This document shows, in pieces, positions 24,974 through 34,042 of a DNA stretch of 64,000 nt; the stretch's first letter is position 1; the number at the start of each line of letters is the position of its first letter. Source of the DNA: CAVWTN01 sp963757945 (lineage in GTDB: Bacteria > Vulcanimicrobiota > Vulcanimicrobiia > Vulcanimicrobiales > Vulcanimicrobiaceae); the NCBI GenBank assembly GCA_963757945.1, contig CAVWTN010000002.1, positions 1,798,001-1,862,000 on the forward strand, read 5' to 3'. The notes under the pieces were generated by a model. That model was not told the origin of the DNA. It saw nothing but the letters and a program-made list of their open reading frames with translations, and did not search any database. The position numbers were made by a program, and so were the translations under genes.

Positions 24974-25807
24974 ATGCCGTCGACCTATCGCCTCGCCAAA
25001 CGCCAGACCGCCCGAACGACGACCGTCGTGGTGGGGCACGCCGTCTTCGGCGACGGGGGGTTCCCGCTGATCGGCGGACCATGCTCGATCGAGAGCGGCG
25101 AGCAGATCGCCGCCGCCGCCGCGGGCGTCCGTCGCGCGGGCGGGGCGCTGCTGCGCGGAGGAGCGTACAAGACGCGCACCTCGCCCTACGATTTCCAAGG
25201 GCTCGGCGAGGCCGGGATCCCGCTGATCGCGGCGGCGGGCGCCGCCTACGGGCTGCCGGTCGTCGTCGAAGCGCTGGCGGAAGCGCACGTCGCGGCGCTG
25301 GCGCCGCACGTCGGGATGCTCCAGATCGGCGCCCGGAACATGCAGAACATGCCGCTGCTGCAGTGCGCGGCGCGAACGGGACTCCCGATCCTGCTCAAGC
25401 GGGGGCCTTCGGCGACGCTCGACGAGCTGTTGCTGGCCGCGGAGTACATCCTGGTCGAGGGGAATCCGAACGTCGTCCTGTGCGAGCGGGGGATCCGCAG
25501 CTTCGACGGCCAGACGCGCAACGTGCTGGACATCGGCGGGGCGCTGCGGCTCAAGGAGCTCACGCACCTGCCCGTGATCGTCGATCCCTCGCACGCGAGC
25601 GGCCGCCGCAGCCTCGTCGAGCCGCTCTCGCTCGCGGCCGCCGCCGCCGGCCTCGACGGTGCGATCGTCGAGGTCCACCCGGAGCCCGAACTCGCGCTCT
25701 CGGACGCCTCCCAGCAGATCGACTGCGCGGCCTTCGCCCGCCTCGCCGAAGCCGTGCGCGCGGTCCGTACCGCCCTCGCCCCTGAACGTGCCCTGGTCGC
25801 CTGCTGA
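24974..25807 (+). CDS. aroF: 3-deoxy-7-phosphoheptulonate (DAHP) synthase, AroA-beta/KDPS-like
   Basis: This 277-residue enzyme of the type I beta family joins PEP and erythrose-4-phosphate to open the shikimate pathway. Motifs are LIGGPCSIESGEQI, RGGAYKTRTSPYDFQG, LQIGARNMQN, LLKRGPSATLDE, the CERGIRSF loop and VIVDPSHASGRR. There is no N-terminal ACT or chorismate-mutase domain, so control probably rests on the leader attenuator. The ATG at 24974 (MPSTYRLAKR) is chosen over an upstream in-frame TTG that overlaps the terminator tail; GAGGAG precedes it. Confidence 0.94.
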   Translation: MPSTYRLAKRQTARTTTVVVGHAVFGDGGFPLIGGPCSIESGEQIAAAAAGVRRAGGALLRGGAYKTRTSPYDFQGLGEAGIPLIAAAGAAYGLPVVVEALAEAHVAALAPHVGMLQIGARNMQNMPLLQCAARTGLPILLKRGPSATLDELLLAAEYILVEGNPNVVLCERGIRSFDGQTRNVLDIGGALRLKELTHLPVIVDPSHASGRRSLVEPLSLAAAAAGLDGAIVEVHPEPELALSDASQQIDCAAFARLAEAVRAVRTALAPERALVAC

Positions 25808-25879
25808 GCATCCGCCGGGCGGAGCAGTCACCGGCGCGGCGGAGAGTGTTTCGGCGGTGCTTCCCGAAGGCGCGCCCTT

Positions 25880-26353
25880 ATGATCACCTTTCGACGGATG
25901 ACGGATCGCGACCGGCAGGCGGCGTACGCGCTGTTCGTCGATTACTTGCACAACGACGAGTTCGTGCGCGACAGCAGCGCGGCGTACGGGAACAACGGCG
26001 ATCGCGCGCTTTCGACCGCGCTCACGCTGTTCGTGGAGCGGCCGGATTTCGGGTTCATCTGGATGGGCTTCGACGGTGACGAAGCGGTCGCGATCGCGAT
26101 CGTCAGCTATGCGATCTCGACCGCGATCGGCGGGGCCGTCGCGAAGCTGGAGGATCTGTACGTCGTGCCCTCACGCCGCTCGCAGGGGATCGGTGCGTCG
26201 CTGCTGAGCGCGCTCGTCGAAGAGCTCAGCAAGAACCGCATCGCGCGCTTGGATACGAGCGTGCATCTGCGGAACGCGAGAGGCAAAGCGTTCTACGAGA
26301 CGCACGGTTTCCGAGCGCTGCACGAGGAGCGGCTGGCCCGCGTCCTGCGCTAA
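25880..26353 (+). CDS. GNAT-family N-acetyltransferase
   Basis: This 157-residue acetyl-CoA-dependent acetyltransferase has the fold's signature VAKLEDLYVVPSRRSQGIGA followed by SLLSALVEE (acetyl-CoA pyrophosphate loop) and a C-terminal NARGKAFYETHGFRAL. The substrate is unknown. It is monocistronic, 72 nt after aroF, and overlaps the convergent barrel-protein gene by 4 nt at their ends. Confidence 0.88.
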   Translation: MITFRRMTDRDRQAAYALFVDYLHNDEFVRDSSAAYGNNGDRALSTALTLFVERPDFGFIWMGFDGDEAVAIAIVSYAISTAIGGAVAKLEDLYVVPSRRSQGIGASLLSALVEELSKNRIARLDTSVHLRNARGKAFYETHGFRALHEERLARVLR

Positions 26354-28608
26354 GTGCCCGCGCCGCTGCCGAAGCGGACCAAGTATTTCACGATCCAGCG
26401 TTCGAGCGTCACGTTCGCGGCCGGCGTTCCGTAGTTGACGAACAGCTCGCTGTCGTTCTTGAAGCGCCGGTGATAGCTGCCCGCGAGGTTGATGCCGGGC
26501 GCGGCGAAGCCGCCGGTTCCATTGATCGCGCGCAGCGAGAGCGAGAGATTCGCGTCGGTGCCGAGCGACTCGCCGAACGTGAGCCTGCGCAGGAACTGGC
26601 CGTCGTGCGCCATGCCGAGCGCATCGCCGGGCGGAAACTGCTCCAGCGTGCCGTCGTATTCGAGGCCGACCGTCCAGCGCGTTCCGAGCGGGTGCGAGGT
26701 CGAGAGCGAGAACTGGCGCAGATACGTCGGGCGGGCGAATCCGTCCGGCGTGAACGTCGTGAAGGGTCCGAACGAGAACGATGCGTCGAGCGGCGTCGGC
26801 GAGCCGTCTTTGTACCCGAGACTGATGCCGTGCGAGTTGAACGGCACGGTCACGCCGTCTCGATAGCCGACGGAATAGCCGACGGCTTGGCGCCCGCCGT
26901 CGTAGAGACGCAACGCGCTGACCGAGGGCGTCAGTTGCAGATGGATCTGATTGCGGAAGAGAAGATCGAGATTCGCGAACGAGTCGATCTCGTGCGCGGC
27001 GCCGGAGCGATCGACCAGCCGGTCCGCGAAGAGGAACAGCTCGGCTCGCTTGAGCGGGCTCGTGGGCGGCGGGTTCCCGTTCAGATCGAAGTATGACCCG
27101 AGTCCGCGCAGGTCGGCAAGGTTCGTGAAACCGATCGGCGGATTCCAGTTCGGGCCGATGTCCGTGTACACGACGTTGATTTCGTAATTCTGCCGGTGCA
27201 CGTCGATGTAGTCTTGCGCCTTGTACGCTAGGCGCGGCGTCCCGGTGAGCGAACCGCGTTCGCCCGCATAGGTGGCGCCGTACACGAAGCCGTTGTGCAG
27301 GTTTCTGCCGCCGACCTCCGCTTCGAGCGCGGTGTCGCTCTGCGCGACCGGCGAGGTGGTGTCGTTCCCCGCCTGATGGTGCACGCTCGTGCCCGTCAGC
27401 ATGTACTTGAACGTCTTGTCCGGGAGCGTGTGCGTGAAGCTGAAGATCGTGTCGTCGAAGCCCGCGCCCTTGACGTTGAGGATGCCCAGCGATTGCAGAC
27501 CGTAGGTTCCCTCGATCTTTTCACCGCGCACGAACGGGCCGATCGAGGGCGAGTAGAAGATGACGTTCGCGGCCTGATTCACGGACTCGCCGACGACCGG
27601 CTGGAAAAAGTTCGCGCCCTGCGCGAAGAACGGCCGGTATTCAGTGAGACTGCGCCGGAACTGCTGCGGCGAGATCGTCTGTTGATCGACCTCGACGTTC
27701 GAGAAATCCGGCGCGAGCGTGCCGACGAAGTTCATCGTCCCGGTCAGCGGCACGGCGAGGTCGAGCCCGGCGTTGCGGACGTCTCCGCGCGCAAAGCTGC
27801 CGTCGGCGCGGGCGAACACGTCGCGATCGCCGCCGGCGGAGGCCAGGCCGTAGAGTTCGAGCCGCGGTTTCGGCTTGGGAGCGCGCGCCGCGGAGAGCGC
27901 GCTGACGCCGGTCAGGTACGGCCAGAAGCGGGCGTCCGTGAAGATCGGCCACGAGCCGCCGCCGCCCACGCTGTCCCAGATCAGCGGATCGTAGGCCCAA
28001 CTTTGATTCTCGTTCGCGGATGCGATGTGCCGCACGACGTTGATGCGCCAGCGCCCGCCGCCCGCGCCGTCCGAGCGCAGCACCGCAAGCGGGATCGCGA
28101 GCAGCGCGTCCCAACTGCCGTCGCCGGCTTTCTTTGCGAGCGCGGTCCACGCCGGGTTGAAGCGCGTCGATTCGCTCGACTGCTGATAACGAACCGCCGC
28201 CGGCGTCGCTTCGAAATAATAGACGCGGTTGCCGTTGCCCGTCGGGTCGATGCCGATGCCGACGAAATCATCGTTCCCGAAGCCGATGTTGTTCGTCGTT
28301 TGCGTCGCGACGATCGGAGCGCCGCGTTGCTCGGCATGGATCGCGACGTACAGGGTCGTGCGATCGAGCAGGATGCGGGCTTGCGTGGGGAAGCGGGCGG
28401 CGGGCGTGCGGGTCGTGACGGTGGTGAAATCGCGCACCGACAGCGCGCCGTCCCACGGCGGCCCGCTCGCCGGCAGCGCGAGCGCGGGCGCCGCATCGAC
28501 GAGCGTCGCGGGGAACGACGCCGTGGGCGCCGCAGCGCGCGCGGCCTGCGGGGCGAGGCCCAGCAGGCCGCAGGTGAAGAGCGTGAGGAGGCGTCGTCGT
28601 TGCGGCAT
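26350..28608 (-). CDS. Large secreted protein with CBM9-like N-domain and DUF5916-type beta-barrel
   Basis: This 752-residue protein begins with a signal peptide (PQRRRLLTLFTCGLLGLAPQ then AARAAA). A beta-rich CBM9-like region at about 40-220 (WDGALSVRDF, DDFVGIGIDPTGNGNRVYYF) is followed by repeated amphipathic strands to the end, including NFVGTLAPDFSNVEVDQQ and YRPFFAQGANFF, which are typical of DUF5916 outer-membrane proteins. Ligand and role are unknown. It supports the presence of an outer membrane. The ATG at 28608 is chosen for its signal peptide. Confidence 0.75.
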   Translation of the reverse strand: MPQRRRLLTLFTCGLLGLAPQAARAAAPTASFPATLVDAAPALALPASGPPWDGALSVRDFTTVTTRTPAARFPTQARILLDRTTLYVAIHAEQRGAPIVATQTTNNIGFGNDDFVGIGIDPTGNGNRVYYFEATPAAVRYQQSSESTRFNPAWTALAKKAGDGSWDALLAIPLAVLRSDGAGGGRWRINVVRHIASANENQSWAYDPLIWDSVGGGGSWPIFTDARFWPYLTGVSALSAARAPKPKPRLELYGLASAGGDRDVFARADGSFARGDVRNAGLDLAVPLTGTMNFVGTLAPDFSNVEVDQQTISPQQFRRSLTEYRPFFAQGANFFQPVVGESVNQAANVIFYSPSIGPFVRGEKIEGTYGLQSLGILNVKGAGFDDTIFSFTHTLPDKTFKYMLTGTSVHHQAGNDTTSPVAQSDTALEAEVGGRNLHNGFVYGATYAGERGSLTGTPRLAYKAQDYIDVHRQNYEINVVYTDIGPNWNPPIGFTNLADLRGLGSYFDLNGNPPPTSPLKRAELFLFADRLVDRSGAAHEIDSFANLDLLFRNQIHLQLTPSVSALRLYDGGRQAVGYSVGYRDGVTVPFNSHGISLGYKDGSPTPLDASFSFGPFTTFTPDGFARPTYLRQFSLSTSHPLGTRWTVGLEYDGTLEQFPPGDALGMAHDGQFLRRLTFGESLGTDANLSLSLRAINGTGGFAAPGINLAGSYHRRFKNDSELFVNYGTPAANVTLERWIVKYLVRFGSGAGT

Positions 28609-28676
28609 TTCGCCCCTATACGGGCGCGGGAGCGGCGATGTTTCGGAACCCGCAAGCGAGCCCCGGGAAGGGGCCC

Positions 28677-29807
28677 CTAGAGCGCGGACTCGGGAGCGGG
28701 CTCGTGAGCGCCCGCATACGCTTCGAACGTGCGGTCGCGAAACGCGTTCCATTCACCGCGCTCGATCGCCGCGCGCGCGTCGCGCATGAGGCCGATCAAG
28801 AGCGCGAGGTTGTGATAGGAGAGCAGGCGCGGCCCGAGCATCTCGTCCGAGCGGAACAGATGGCAGAGATACGCGCGGCTGAACGTGGCGCACACCATGC
28901 ACGCGCAGGCCGCATCGAGCGGGCGCGGATCGCGGGCGAAGGTCGCGTTGCGAATGTTGAGATCGCCCGCGTGCGTCAGCGCCCGTCCGTTGCGGCCGCA
29001 GCGGGTCGGGTACACGCAATCGAACATGTCGATCCCGCAATCGACCGCCGCGATCACGTCGCGCACGGTGCCGACGCCCATCAAGTAACGCGCTTTCTCA
29101 CGCGGCAGCAAGTCCGCCGTGAAGCGCGCCGTGCGATAGAGATCCTCGCGCGATTCGCCGACGGAGAGGCCGCCGATCGCATAGCCGGGGAGATCGAGCG
29201 CGACGAGCTCGCGCGCGCTGCGCTCGCGCGCGCGCGGATCGAGCCCGCCCTGCACGATCCCGAACAGCTCGGTCGTCGCGGGTCGCGTGCGGGCGAGCGC
29301 GCAGCGCCGGGCCCAGGCCGTCGTCAGCCGCACGGCTTCGTCGATCGCCTCGGCGCTCGCCGGGAGCTTCACGCAGACGTCGAGCGCCATCGCGATGTCG
29401 ACGCCGAGCGCCTCTTGGAACGCGACGACGTTCTCCGGCGTGAAGAGGTGCTCGCTGCCGTCGAGATGCGAGCGAAAGCGCACGCCTTCGTCGTCGAGCG
29501 TGCGCTTGGATTCCAAGCTGAAGACCTGGAAGCCGCCGCTATCGGTGAGGATCGGACGATCCCAGCGCATGAAGGCATGCAGGCCGCCCTGCTCCACGAT
29601 CAGCTCGCGGCCGGGGCGCAGCCAAAGGTGATACGTGTTCGCGAGCACGATCTGCGCGCCGAGCTCGACGAGATCGCTCGGCGTGAGCCCCTTGACGGTC
29701 GCGGCCGTGCCGACGGGCATGAACGCGGGCGTCTCGACCGGGCCGTGCGCGAGCGCCAGCCGCCCGCGCCGCGCGGAGCCGCTCTGCGCGAGCAGCGTGA
29801 AGCTCAA
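28677..29807 (-). CDS. tgt: tRNA-guanine (queuine/preQ1) transglycosylase
   Basis: This 376-residue enzyme inserts preQ1 at position 34 of GUN-anticodon tRNAs. Catalytic signatures are ILTDSGGFQVFSL, the substrate loop GLSVGESREDLYR, GVGTVRDVIAAVDCGIDMFD (catalytic Asp) and the zinc site CACMVC...H. Length matches bacterial TGT. The start overlaps the rluD stop by 4 nt (ATGA), so it is the last gene of ccdA-lspA-rluD-tgt. Confidence 0.96.
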   Translation of the reverse strand: MSFTLLAQSGSARRGRLALAHGPVETPAFMPVGTAATVKGLTPSDLVELGAQIVLANTYHLWLRPGRELIVEQGGLHAFMRWDRPILTDSGGFQVFSLESKRTLDDEGVRFRSHLDGSEHLFTPENVVAFQEALGVDIAMALDVCVKLPASAEAIDEAVRLTTAWARRCALARTRPATTELFGIVQGGLDPRARERSARELVALDLPGYAIGGLSVGESREDLYRTARFTADLLPREKARYLMGVGTVRDVIAAVDCGIDMFDCVYPTRCGRNGRALTHAGDLNIRNATFARDPRPLDAACACMVCATFSRAYLCHLFRSDEMLGPRLLSYHNLALLIGLMRDARAAIERGEWNAFRDRTFEAYAGAHEPAPESAL

Positions 29808-30700
29808 TGCCGCAGCGCCTCTCGGGCGCGCACGTACGCTTCCGGCGGCTCGGCTTCGAACGAGAGGTCTTCGCGCGTGACGGGGTGGCGGAAGCGGAGG
29901 CGCCAGGCATGCAGCGCCTGGCCCTCGAGATGCACGCGCGGGTCCGGGCGGCCGTAGAGCGGGTCCGCGACGATCGCGTGTCCGAACGCGGCCATGTGCA
30001 CGCGGATCTGATGCGTGCGGCCGGTTTCCAGCTTGAAGACGAGTTCGCTCGCGCGCACCAGGCGTTCGCGAACCGTGTAGTGCGTCGTCGCGGCCTTGCC
30101 GTCGGTGCGCACGGCATATTTGAAGCGCTGCTGCGGATCGCGTCCGATCGCGCCGACGACGGTCCCCTCCGCATGCTCGGGGATCCCGTGCACGAGGCCC
30201 AAATATTCGCGTTCGATGAACCTTCGCATCATCGCCTTGCCGAGCGCGGCGAGCGCCTCCGGCGTCTTCGCGACGACGAGCAGCCCCGAGGTGTCGCGGT
30301 CGAGGCGGTGCACGAGCCCAGGGCGCAAGGGGTCTCCCGGCAGCGCGCCCGCGTGCGCGAGCAGCGCGTCGGCGAGCGTTCCTTCGCGGACGCCGTGGGC
30401 CGGATGCGTCGTCATGCCCGCAGGCTTGTTGACGACGAGCAACGTTTCGTCTTCGAAGAGAATGTCGAGCGGGTAGGCGAGCGGGACTGCGATCGGCGGC
30501 GCGGGCGGCACGACGTCGTATTCGATCACGTCGCCCTCGGCGAGCGGGGCGCTCGGGCGCGGTTCGATCCCGTTACGGCGCACGCGCCCGCTCTTGATCG
30601 CGTCGGTGACGACGGAGCGCGACGCACCGGAGAGACGCGCGATCAGCACGTCGCAGCGCAGGCCCGCTTCGCTCGCCTCGACCGTGTGGTTCGCGCTCAC
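29804..30700 (-). CDS. RluD-family 23S rRNA pseudouridine synthase
   Basis: This 298-residue protein has an N-terminal S4 domain (residues about 10-70) and a pseudouridine synthase domain. Catalytic Asp is in GLVHRLDRDTSGLLVVAK; KPAGMTTHPAHG and LETGRTHQIRVHMAAFGHAI are also conserved. It belongs to the RluA/RluC/RluD group; the exact uridines cannot be told. The start GTG overlaps the lspA stop (GTGA). The lspA-rluD order is common in bacteria. Confidence 0.92.
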   Translation of the reverse strand: MSANHTVEASEAGLRCDVLIARLSGASRSVVTDAIKSGRVRRNGIEPRPSAPLAEGDVIEYDVVPPAPPIAVPLAYPLDILFEDETLLVVNKPAGMTTHPAHGVREGTLADALLAHAGALPGDPLRPGLVHRLDRDTSGLLVVAKTPEALAALGKAMMRRFIEREYLGLVHGIPEHAEGTVVGAIGRDPQQRFKYAVRTDGKAATTHYTVRERLVRASELVFKLETGRTHQIRVHMAAFGHAIVADPLYGRPDPRVHLEGQALHAWRLRFRHPVTREDLSFEAEPPEAYVRAREALRH

Positions 30701-31164
30701 CCGCGCGGCTGCGATTCGGCCCGCGCGGCGTGCCGTTCGCCGAAGATCGAGCCGAGAATCAGGAGCGCGACGCCGATCGTGATGCATGAATCGGCGACGT
30801 TGAAGACCGGCCACCAGCGCAGGTCCGCGAAATCGACCACGTATCCGAGCCGGACGCGATCGATGATGTTGCCGAACGCGCCGCCCGCGATCGCGCCGAA
30901 CGCGACGCGCACAAGACCCGAGCGTTCCGCTTGATCGCGGAACGCGTACCAGAAGATGCCCAGGACCGCAAGCGCGAGCCCGATCAGCAGGACCGGCTGC
31001 GAACCGAACAGCCCGAACGCGCCCGTGTGGTTCTGGACGTACGTCCACCACAGCACGTGCGGGAGGACGATCCGGCTCTCGCCCGGGGCGAAATCCGTCG
31101 CGACGACGTGTTTGGTGTATTGATCGAGGGCGAGAACGGCGAGTGCCGTGAGCCAGAAGCGCAT
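30697..31164 (-). CDS. lspA: Lipoprotein signal peptidase (signal peptidase II)
   Basis: This 155-residue inner-membrane aspartyl protease cleaves prolipoproteins after Lgt modification. It begins RFWLTALAVLALDQYTKHVV, has NHTGAFGLF, and carries the catalytic aspartates in NIIDRVRLGYVVDFADLRWW and FNVADSCITIG. Four membrane helices. ATG coupled to the ccdA stop (ATGA). It works in the same pathway as Lgt, encoded divergently 0.8 kb away. Confidence 0.95.
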   Translation of the reverse strand: MRFWLTALAVLALDQYTKHVVATDFAPGESRIVLPHVLWWTYVQNHTGAFGLFGSQPVLLIGLALAVLGIFWYAFRDQAERSGLVRVAFGAIAGGAFGNIIDRVRLGYVVDFADLRWWPVFNVADSCITIGVALLILGSIFGERHAARAESQPRG

Positions 31165-31889
31165 CAGAGTTTCGGCGTCGGGATGTATTGATTGAAGAAG
31201 GCTTGGAAACGGGTGAACGAGCCCGTCACGAGCAGCAGGCCGGTCGCGACCAGCACCGCGCCCGACGCGGTCTCGATCGCGGGCAGAAAGCGTTTGATCC
31301 GGTTGAGGGCCCCGAGCGACTGCGTGATCGCAGCGGCGGTCACGAGGAACGGGATCGCAAGCCCCATCGCGTAGACGAACAGCAAGAACGCGCCCTGCAT
31401 GGGCTGCTCGCCGCCCGCGAGCAGCAAGATCGCGCCCAGGATCGGCCCGATGCAGGGCGTCCAGCCCGCCGCGAACGTTACGCCGACCAGGAACGAGAGC
31501 CAGAGCGACTGCGGCCGCGCCCCGATGTGCACGCGCTTGTCCATCATCAACTGCGGGATCCGGAAGAGCCCGATCATGTTCAGGCCGAGGATGACGATCA
31601 CGGCTCCCCCGACGCGCGCGATCAGGTCCTTGTTGCTGGCGAGCAGCGAACCGAGCGCGCTCGAACTGAGCCCGAGCACCACGAACACGATCGTCAGGCC
31701 GCCGCAGAACGCCAGGGCATGCGCGAGCACGCGCGCCTTGGCCTCCGCCGAGGTTTGCGCTTTGAGATCTTCGAGGCTCGTCCCCGTCAAGAACGAGAGA
31801 TAGGACGGGACGAGCGGCAGGACGCACGGCGAAACGAACGAGACGAGCCCTGCCAGGAACGCCGTGACGATGTTGAGGTTTGCGGTCAT
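31164..31889 (-). CDS. ccdA: CcdA-type cytochrome c biogenesis / thiol-disulfide membrane protein
   Basis: This 241-residue six-helix membrane protein passes reducing power across the membrane. The paired cysteines are in SFVSPCVLPLVPSYLSFLTG and FAAGWTPCIGPILGAILLL, the DsbD-beta/CcdA signature. No periplasmic domains are attached. It is first in the operon ccdA-lspA-rluD-tgt and divergent from lgt. Confidence 0.93.
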   Translation of the reverse strand: MTANLNIVTAFLAGLVSFVSPCVLPLVPSYLSFLTGTSLEDLKAQTSAEAKARVLAHALAFCGGLTIVFVVLGLSSSALGSLLASNKDLIARVGGAVIVILGLNMIGLFRIPQLMMDKRVHIGARPQSLWLSFLVGVTFAAGWTPCIGPILGAILLLAGGEQPMQGAFLLFVYAMGLAIPFLVTAAAITQSLGALNRIKRFLPAIETASGAVLVATGLLLVTGSFTRFQAFFNQYIPTPKL

Positions 31890-31978
31890 TGGCCCTCGGC
31901 CCCACTACGACGGCCGCCGGACAGGGCCTGGTCGCGTTGCGGGGGAGTGAGATTCCCCGAGCGGCAATCATCCGTCAC

Positions 31979-32812
31979 GTGCAGCCTTGGTTCACCTATC
32001 CCAACATCGATCCGGTCGCGTTCCGCTTGGGGCCGCTGGCCGTTCACTGGTACGGGCTTTCGTACCTCGTGGGGTTCATCTGCGTCGGGCTCTGGATGGC
32101 GCGGCCCGAGGGCCGGCGGCGCCTGGGGCTGACGGTCGACGGCGTCCAGGATTTCCTGGTCTACGCGCTGGTCGGCGTGATCGTCGGCGGCCGCACGTTC
32201 TTCGTCATCGCGGACATCGTGACCAAGCACGATGCGGCCGACTACCTGGCTCACCCGCTCAATCTGATCGCCGTGTGGAACGGAGGGATGGGCTTCTTCG
32301 GCGGCCTGATCGGCGTGCTGATCGCGATCGTGGTGTTCGTCCGCAAACATCCCGGGCTGACGTTCCCGGTGCTGGCCGACGAGGTCGTCATGCTGGTGCC
32401 GATCGGCATCGCGCTCACGCGGGTCGTGAACTTCATCAACGACGAGCTTTGGGGGAACGTCTGCGTCCCGGTCCAGCCCTGGTGCATCAAGTTCCCCGCG
32501 GTCGAGGGCTACCGCTACCCCTCGCAGATCTTCGAAGGCCTGCTGGACATCGCGGTGCTGCCGATCCTGTTCCTCGTTTACCGGAGGCGGCCGCCGGACG
32601 GCACGGTCGCCTGGACCTGGTTCACGCTCTACGGCGTCACGCGCTCGCTCGCGGAGATCTGGCGCCAGACGGATCTCGCGGTCGGGCCGTTCACGGGCGG
32701 CCAACTCCTGGCGCTGCCGATGATCGCGATCGGCATCGTGATGGTCGCGCGCTCGCTGCGTTCGGGGCGCCGCACCGACGAGATCGTCCCCGCGCCGGCG
32801 ACAAAGGTATGA
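31979..32812 (+). CDS. lgt: Prolipoprotein diacylglyceryl transferase
   Basis: This 277-residue, seven-helix membrane enzyme adds diacylglycerol to lipobox cysteines. Motifs are PLAVHWYGLSYLVGF, WNGGMGFFGGLIG, TRVVNFINDELWG (R and E of the active site), YPSQIFEGLLD and GVTRSLAEIWRQ. In GGMxFxGG the usual His or Tyr is Phe, an oddity worth noting. GTG 31979 gives the family N-terminus; an upstream in-frame start at 31880 would overlap ccdA and adds unrelated residues. Confidence 0.93.
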   Translation: MQPWFTYPNIDPVAFRLGPLAVHWYGLSYLVGFICVGLWMARPEGRRRLGLTVDGVQDFLVYALVGVIVGGRTFFVIADIVTKHDAADYLAHPLNLIAVWNGGMGFFGGLIGVLIAIVVFVRKHPGLTFPVLADEVVMLVPIGIALTRVVNFINDELWGNVCVPVQPWCIKFPAVEGYRYPSQIFEGLLDIAVLPILFLVYRRRPPDGTVAWTWFTLYGVTRSLAEIWRQTDLAVGPFTGGQLLALPMIAIGIVMVARSLRSGRRTDEIVPAPATKV

Positions 32813-32855
32813 GAGTATAGGGAAAAGGCCGCGGGGACCGGAAGAACGTCAACCC

Positions 32856-33548
32856 ATGAAGCTCGAGATCGGGCCGCCGGCCGGCGTCCCGGCATCGCTC
32901 GTGGAGCGAATCGCGGCGGTTCGCGCGCAGATCGCCGCTGCCGCCCGCGCCGCCGGGCGAGATCCGGCGATGGTTCGGCTCGTCGGCGTCGGCAAGGGAC
33001 AGCCGCCCGAGCGCATCGCCGCGGCGGTCGCGGCCGGGCTGGACGAGATCGGCGAGAACTACGTGCAAGAGGCAAAGATCAAACTCGCCGGGCTTCCGCC
33101 CTACGTGCGCAAGCATTTCATCGGCCACGTGCAGACGAACAAGGCGAAGGCGATCGTGCAGACCTTCGACGTCGTGCAATCCGTCGACCGGCTCGCGGCC
33201 GGCCTCGCGCTCGCGAAAGCCGCTCGCGCGCTCGGCCGCTCCGTCACGGTGCTCGTGCAGGTCAACATCTCGCGGACCGAACGTTTCGGCGTCGCGCCGG
33301 GTGACGCGCTCGAACTTGCGGAACGTCTACGTGAAGCGGGCCTCGCCGTCGACGGCGTCATGGCGATCGGCCCCGTGACGAACGACCGCGCCGAGATCGC
33401 GCGTGCGTTCGAGACTGCCCGCGAAACGTTCGAACGCGTCGGAGGCACAACACTTTCCCTCGGAATGTCGGGGGATTACCGCGAAGCGATCGCGTGCGGC
33501 TCGACAATGATTCGCATAGGCACAGCGTTATTCGGAGCAAGAGCATGA
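32856..33548 (+). CDS. YggS-family PLP homeostasis protein
   Basis: This 230-residue alanine-racemase-like single-domain PLP protein (YggS/PLPBP) controls free PLP and amino-acid balance. The PLP lysine is in RLVGVGKGQPPERI. GENYVQEA, HFIGHVQTNKAK, VLVQVNISRTERFG and LSLGMSGDYREAIACGSTMI are family motifs. It is placed directly upstream of sepF, as in cyanobacteria, Firmicutes and actinobacteria, a conserved link to the division cluster. Confidence 0.95.
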   Translation: MKLEIGPPAGVPASLVERIAAVRAQIAAAARAAGRDPAMVRLVGVGKGQPPERIAAAVAAGLDEIGENYVQEAKIKLAGLPPYVRKHFIGHVQTNKAKAIVQTFDVVQSVDRLAAGLALAKAARALGRSVTVLVQVNISRTERFGVAPGDALELAERLREAGLAVDGVMAIGPVTNDRAEIARAFETARETFERVGGTTLSLGMSGDYREAIACGSTMIRIGTALFGARA

Positions 33549-33610
33549 GCATGACACCGCCACCGGGTGCGGGCGAGCCCCGCACCAACGACCGCGAACA
33601 AGGAGAACAC

Positions 33611-34039
33611 GTGAGCGTTTTACATCGAATCGGCGCGTTTTTCTCGCTGGGCGACGACGACGCCGATGTAGACGAAACGGCGTCAGCCTCGCCGCAGCCG
33701 AAAGCCAAGGTCGTGTCGTTCTCGGCCCGCGAAGCGAGCCGCGCCGGCAATCCGGAGGTTGCCGTCTTCGCGCCGCGCGCCTTCGGCGACGTCACCGACA
33801 TCGCGGACGCACTGCGTTCTCGCCAGGTCGTGATCGTGAACGTGCAACAGGCCGACCGCGGCTTGTTGCAGCGCATCGTCGATTTCACCTCGGGTGTGGC
33901 CTACACGCTCGAGGGTAAGATACAGAAGCTTGCCGAGGGGATGTATCTCGTCGTCCCGGCGGGCGTGCAGGTGAACGCGCAAGGGCTGCGCGAGCAGTTC
34001 GGCGCGGATCCGTTGATCGACTTCATCAATCGGGGGTAA
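33611..34039 (+). CDS. sepF: Cell division protein SepF
   Basis: This 142-residue FtsZ-anchoring protein starts at GTG 33611, set by AAGGAG 7 nt upstream. The start gives the expected amphipathic membrane-binding helix SVLHRIGAFFSLGDDD. The C-terminal SepF fold is at about 55-140 (VAVFAPRAFGDVTDIADALR, QADRGLLQRIVDFTSGVAYT, YLVVPAGVQV). An ATG at 33545 overlaps the yggS stop and would add 22 unusual residues; it is less likely. SepF without a visible FtsA is typical of Terrabacteria. Confidence 0.94.
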   Translation: MSVLHRIGAFFSLGDDDADVDETASASPQPKAKVVSFSAREASRAGNPEVAVFAPRAFGDVTDIADALRSRQVVIVNVQQADRGLLQRIVDFTSGVAYTLEGKIQKLAEGMYLVVPAGVQVNAQGLREQFGADPLIDFINRG

Positions 34040-34042
34040 GGC

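Noticed and set aside
26470..28680. Long plus-strand open frames opposite the barrel-protein gene
   Set aside because: No recognisable domains; composition is that of the complement of a real gene.
31880..31979. Longer lgt start overlapping ccdA
   Set aside because: The added residues are not Lgt-like and overlap the divergent ccdA coding start.
33545..33611. Earlier ATG start for sepF overlapping the yggS stop
   Set aside because: The GTG at 33611 has a perfect AAGGAG at 7 nt and gives the expected SepF membrane helix; the extra 22 residues do not fit the family.
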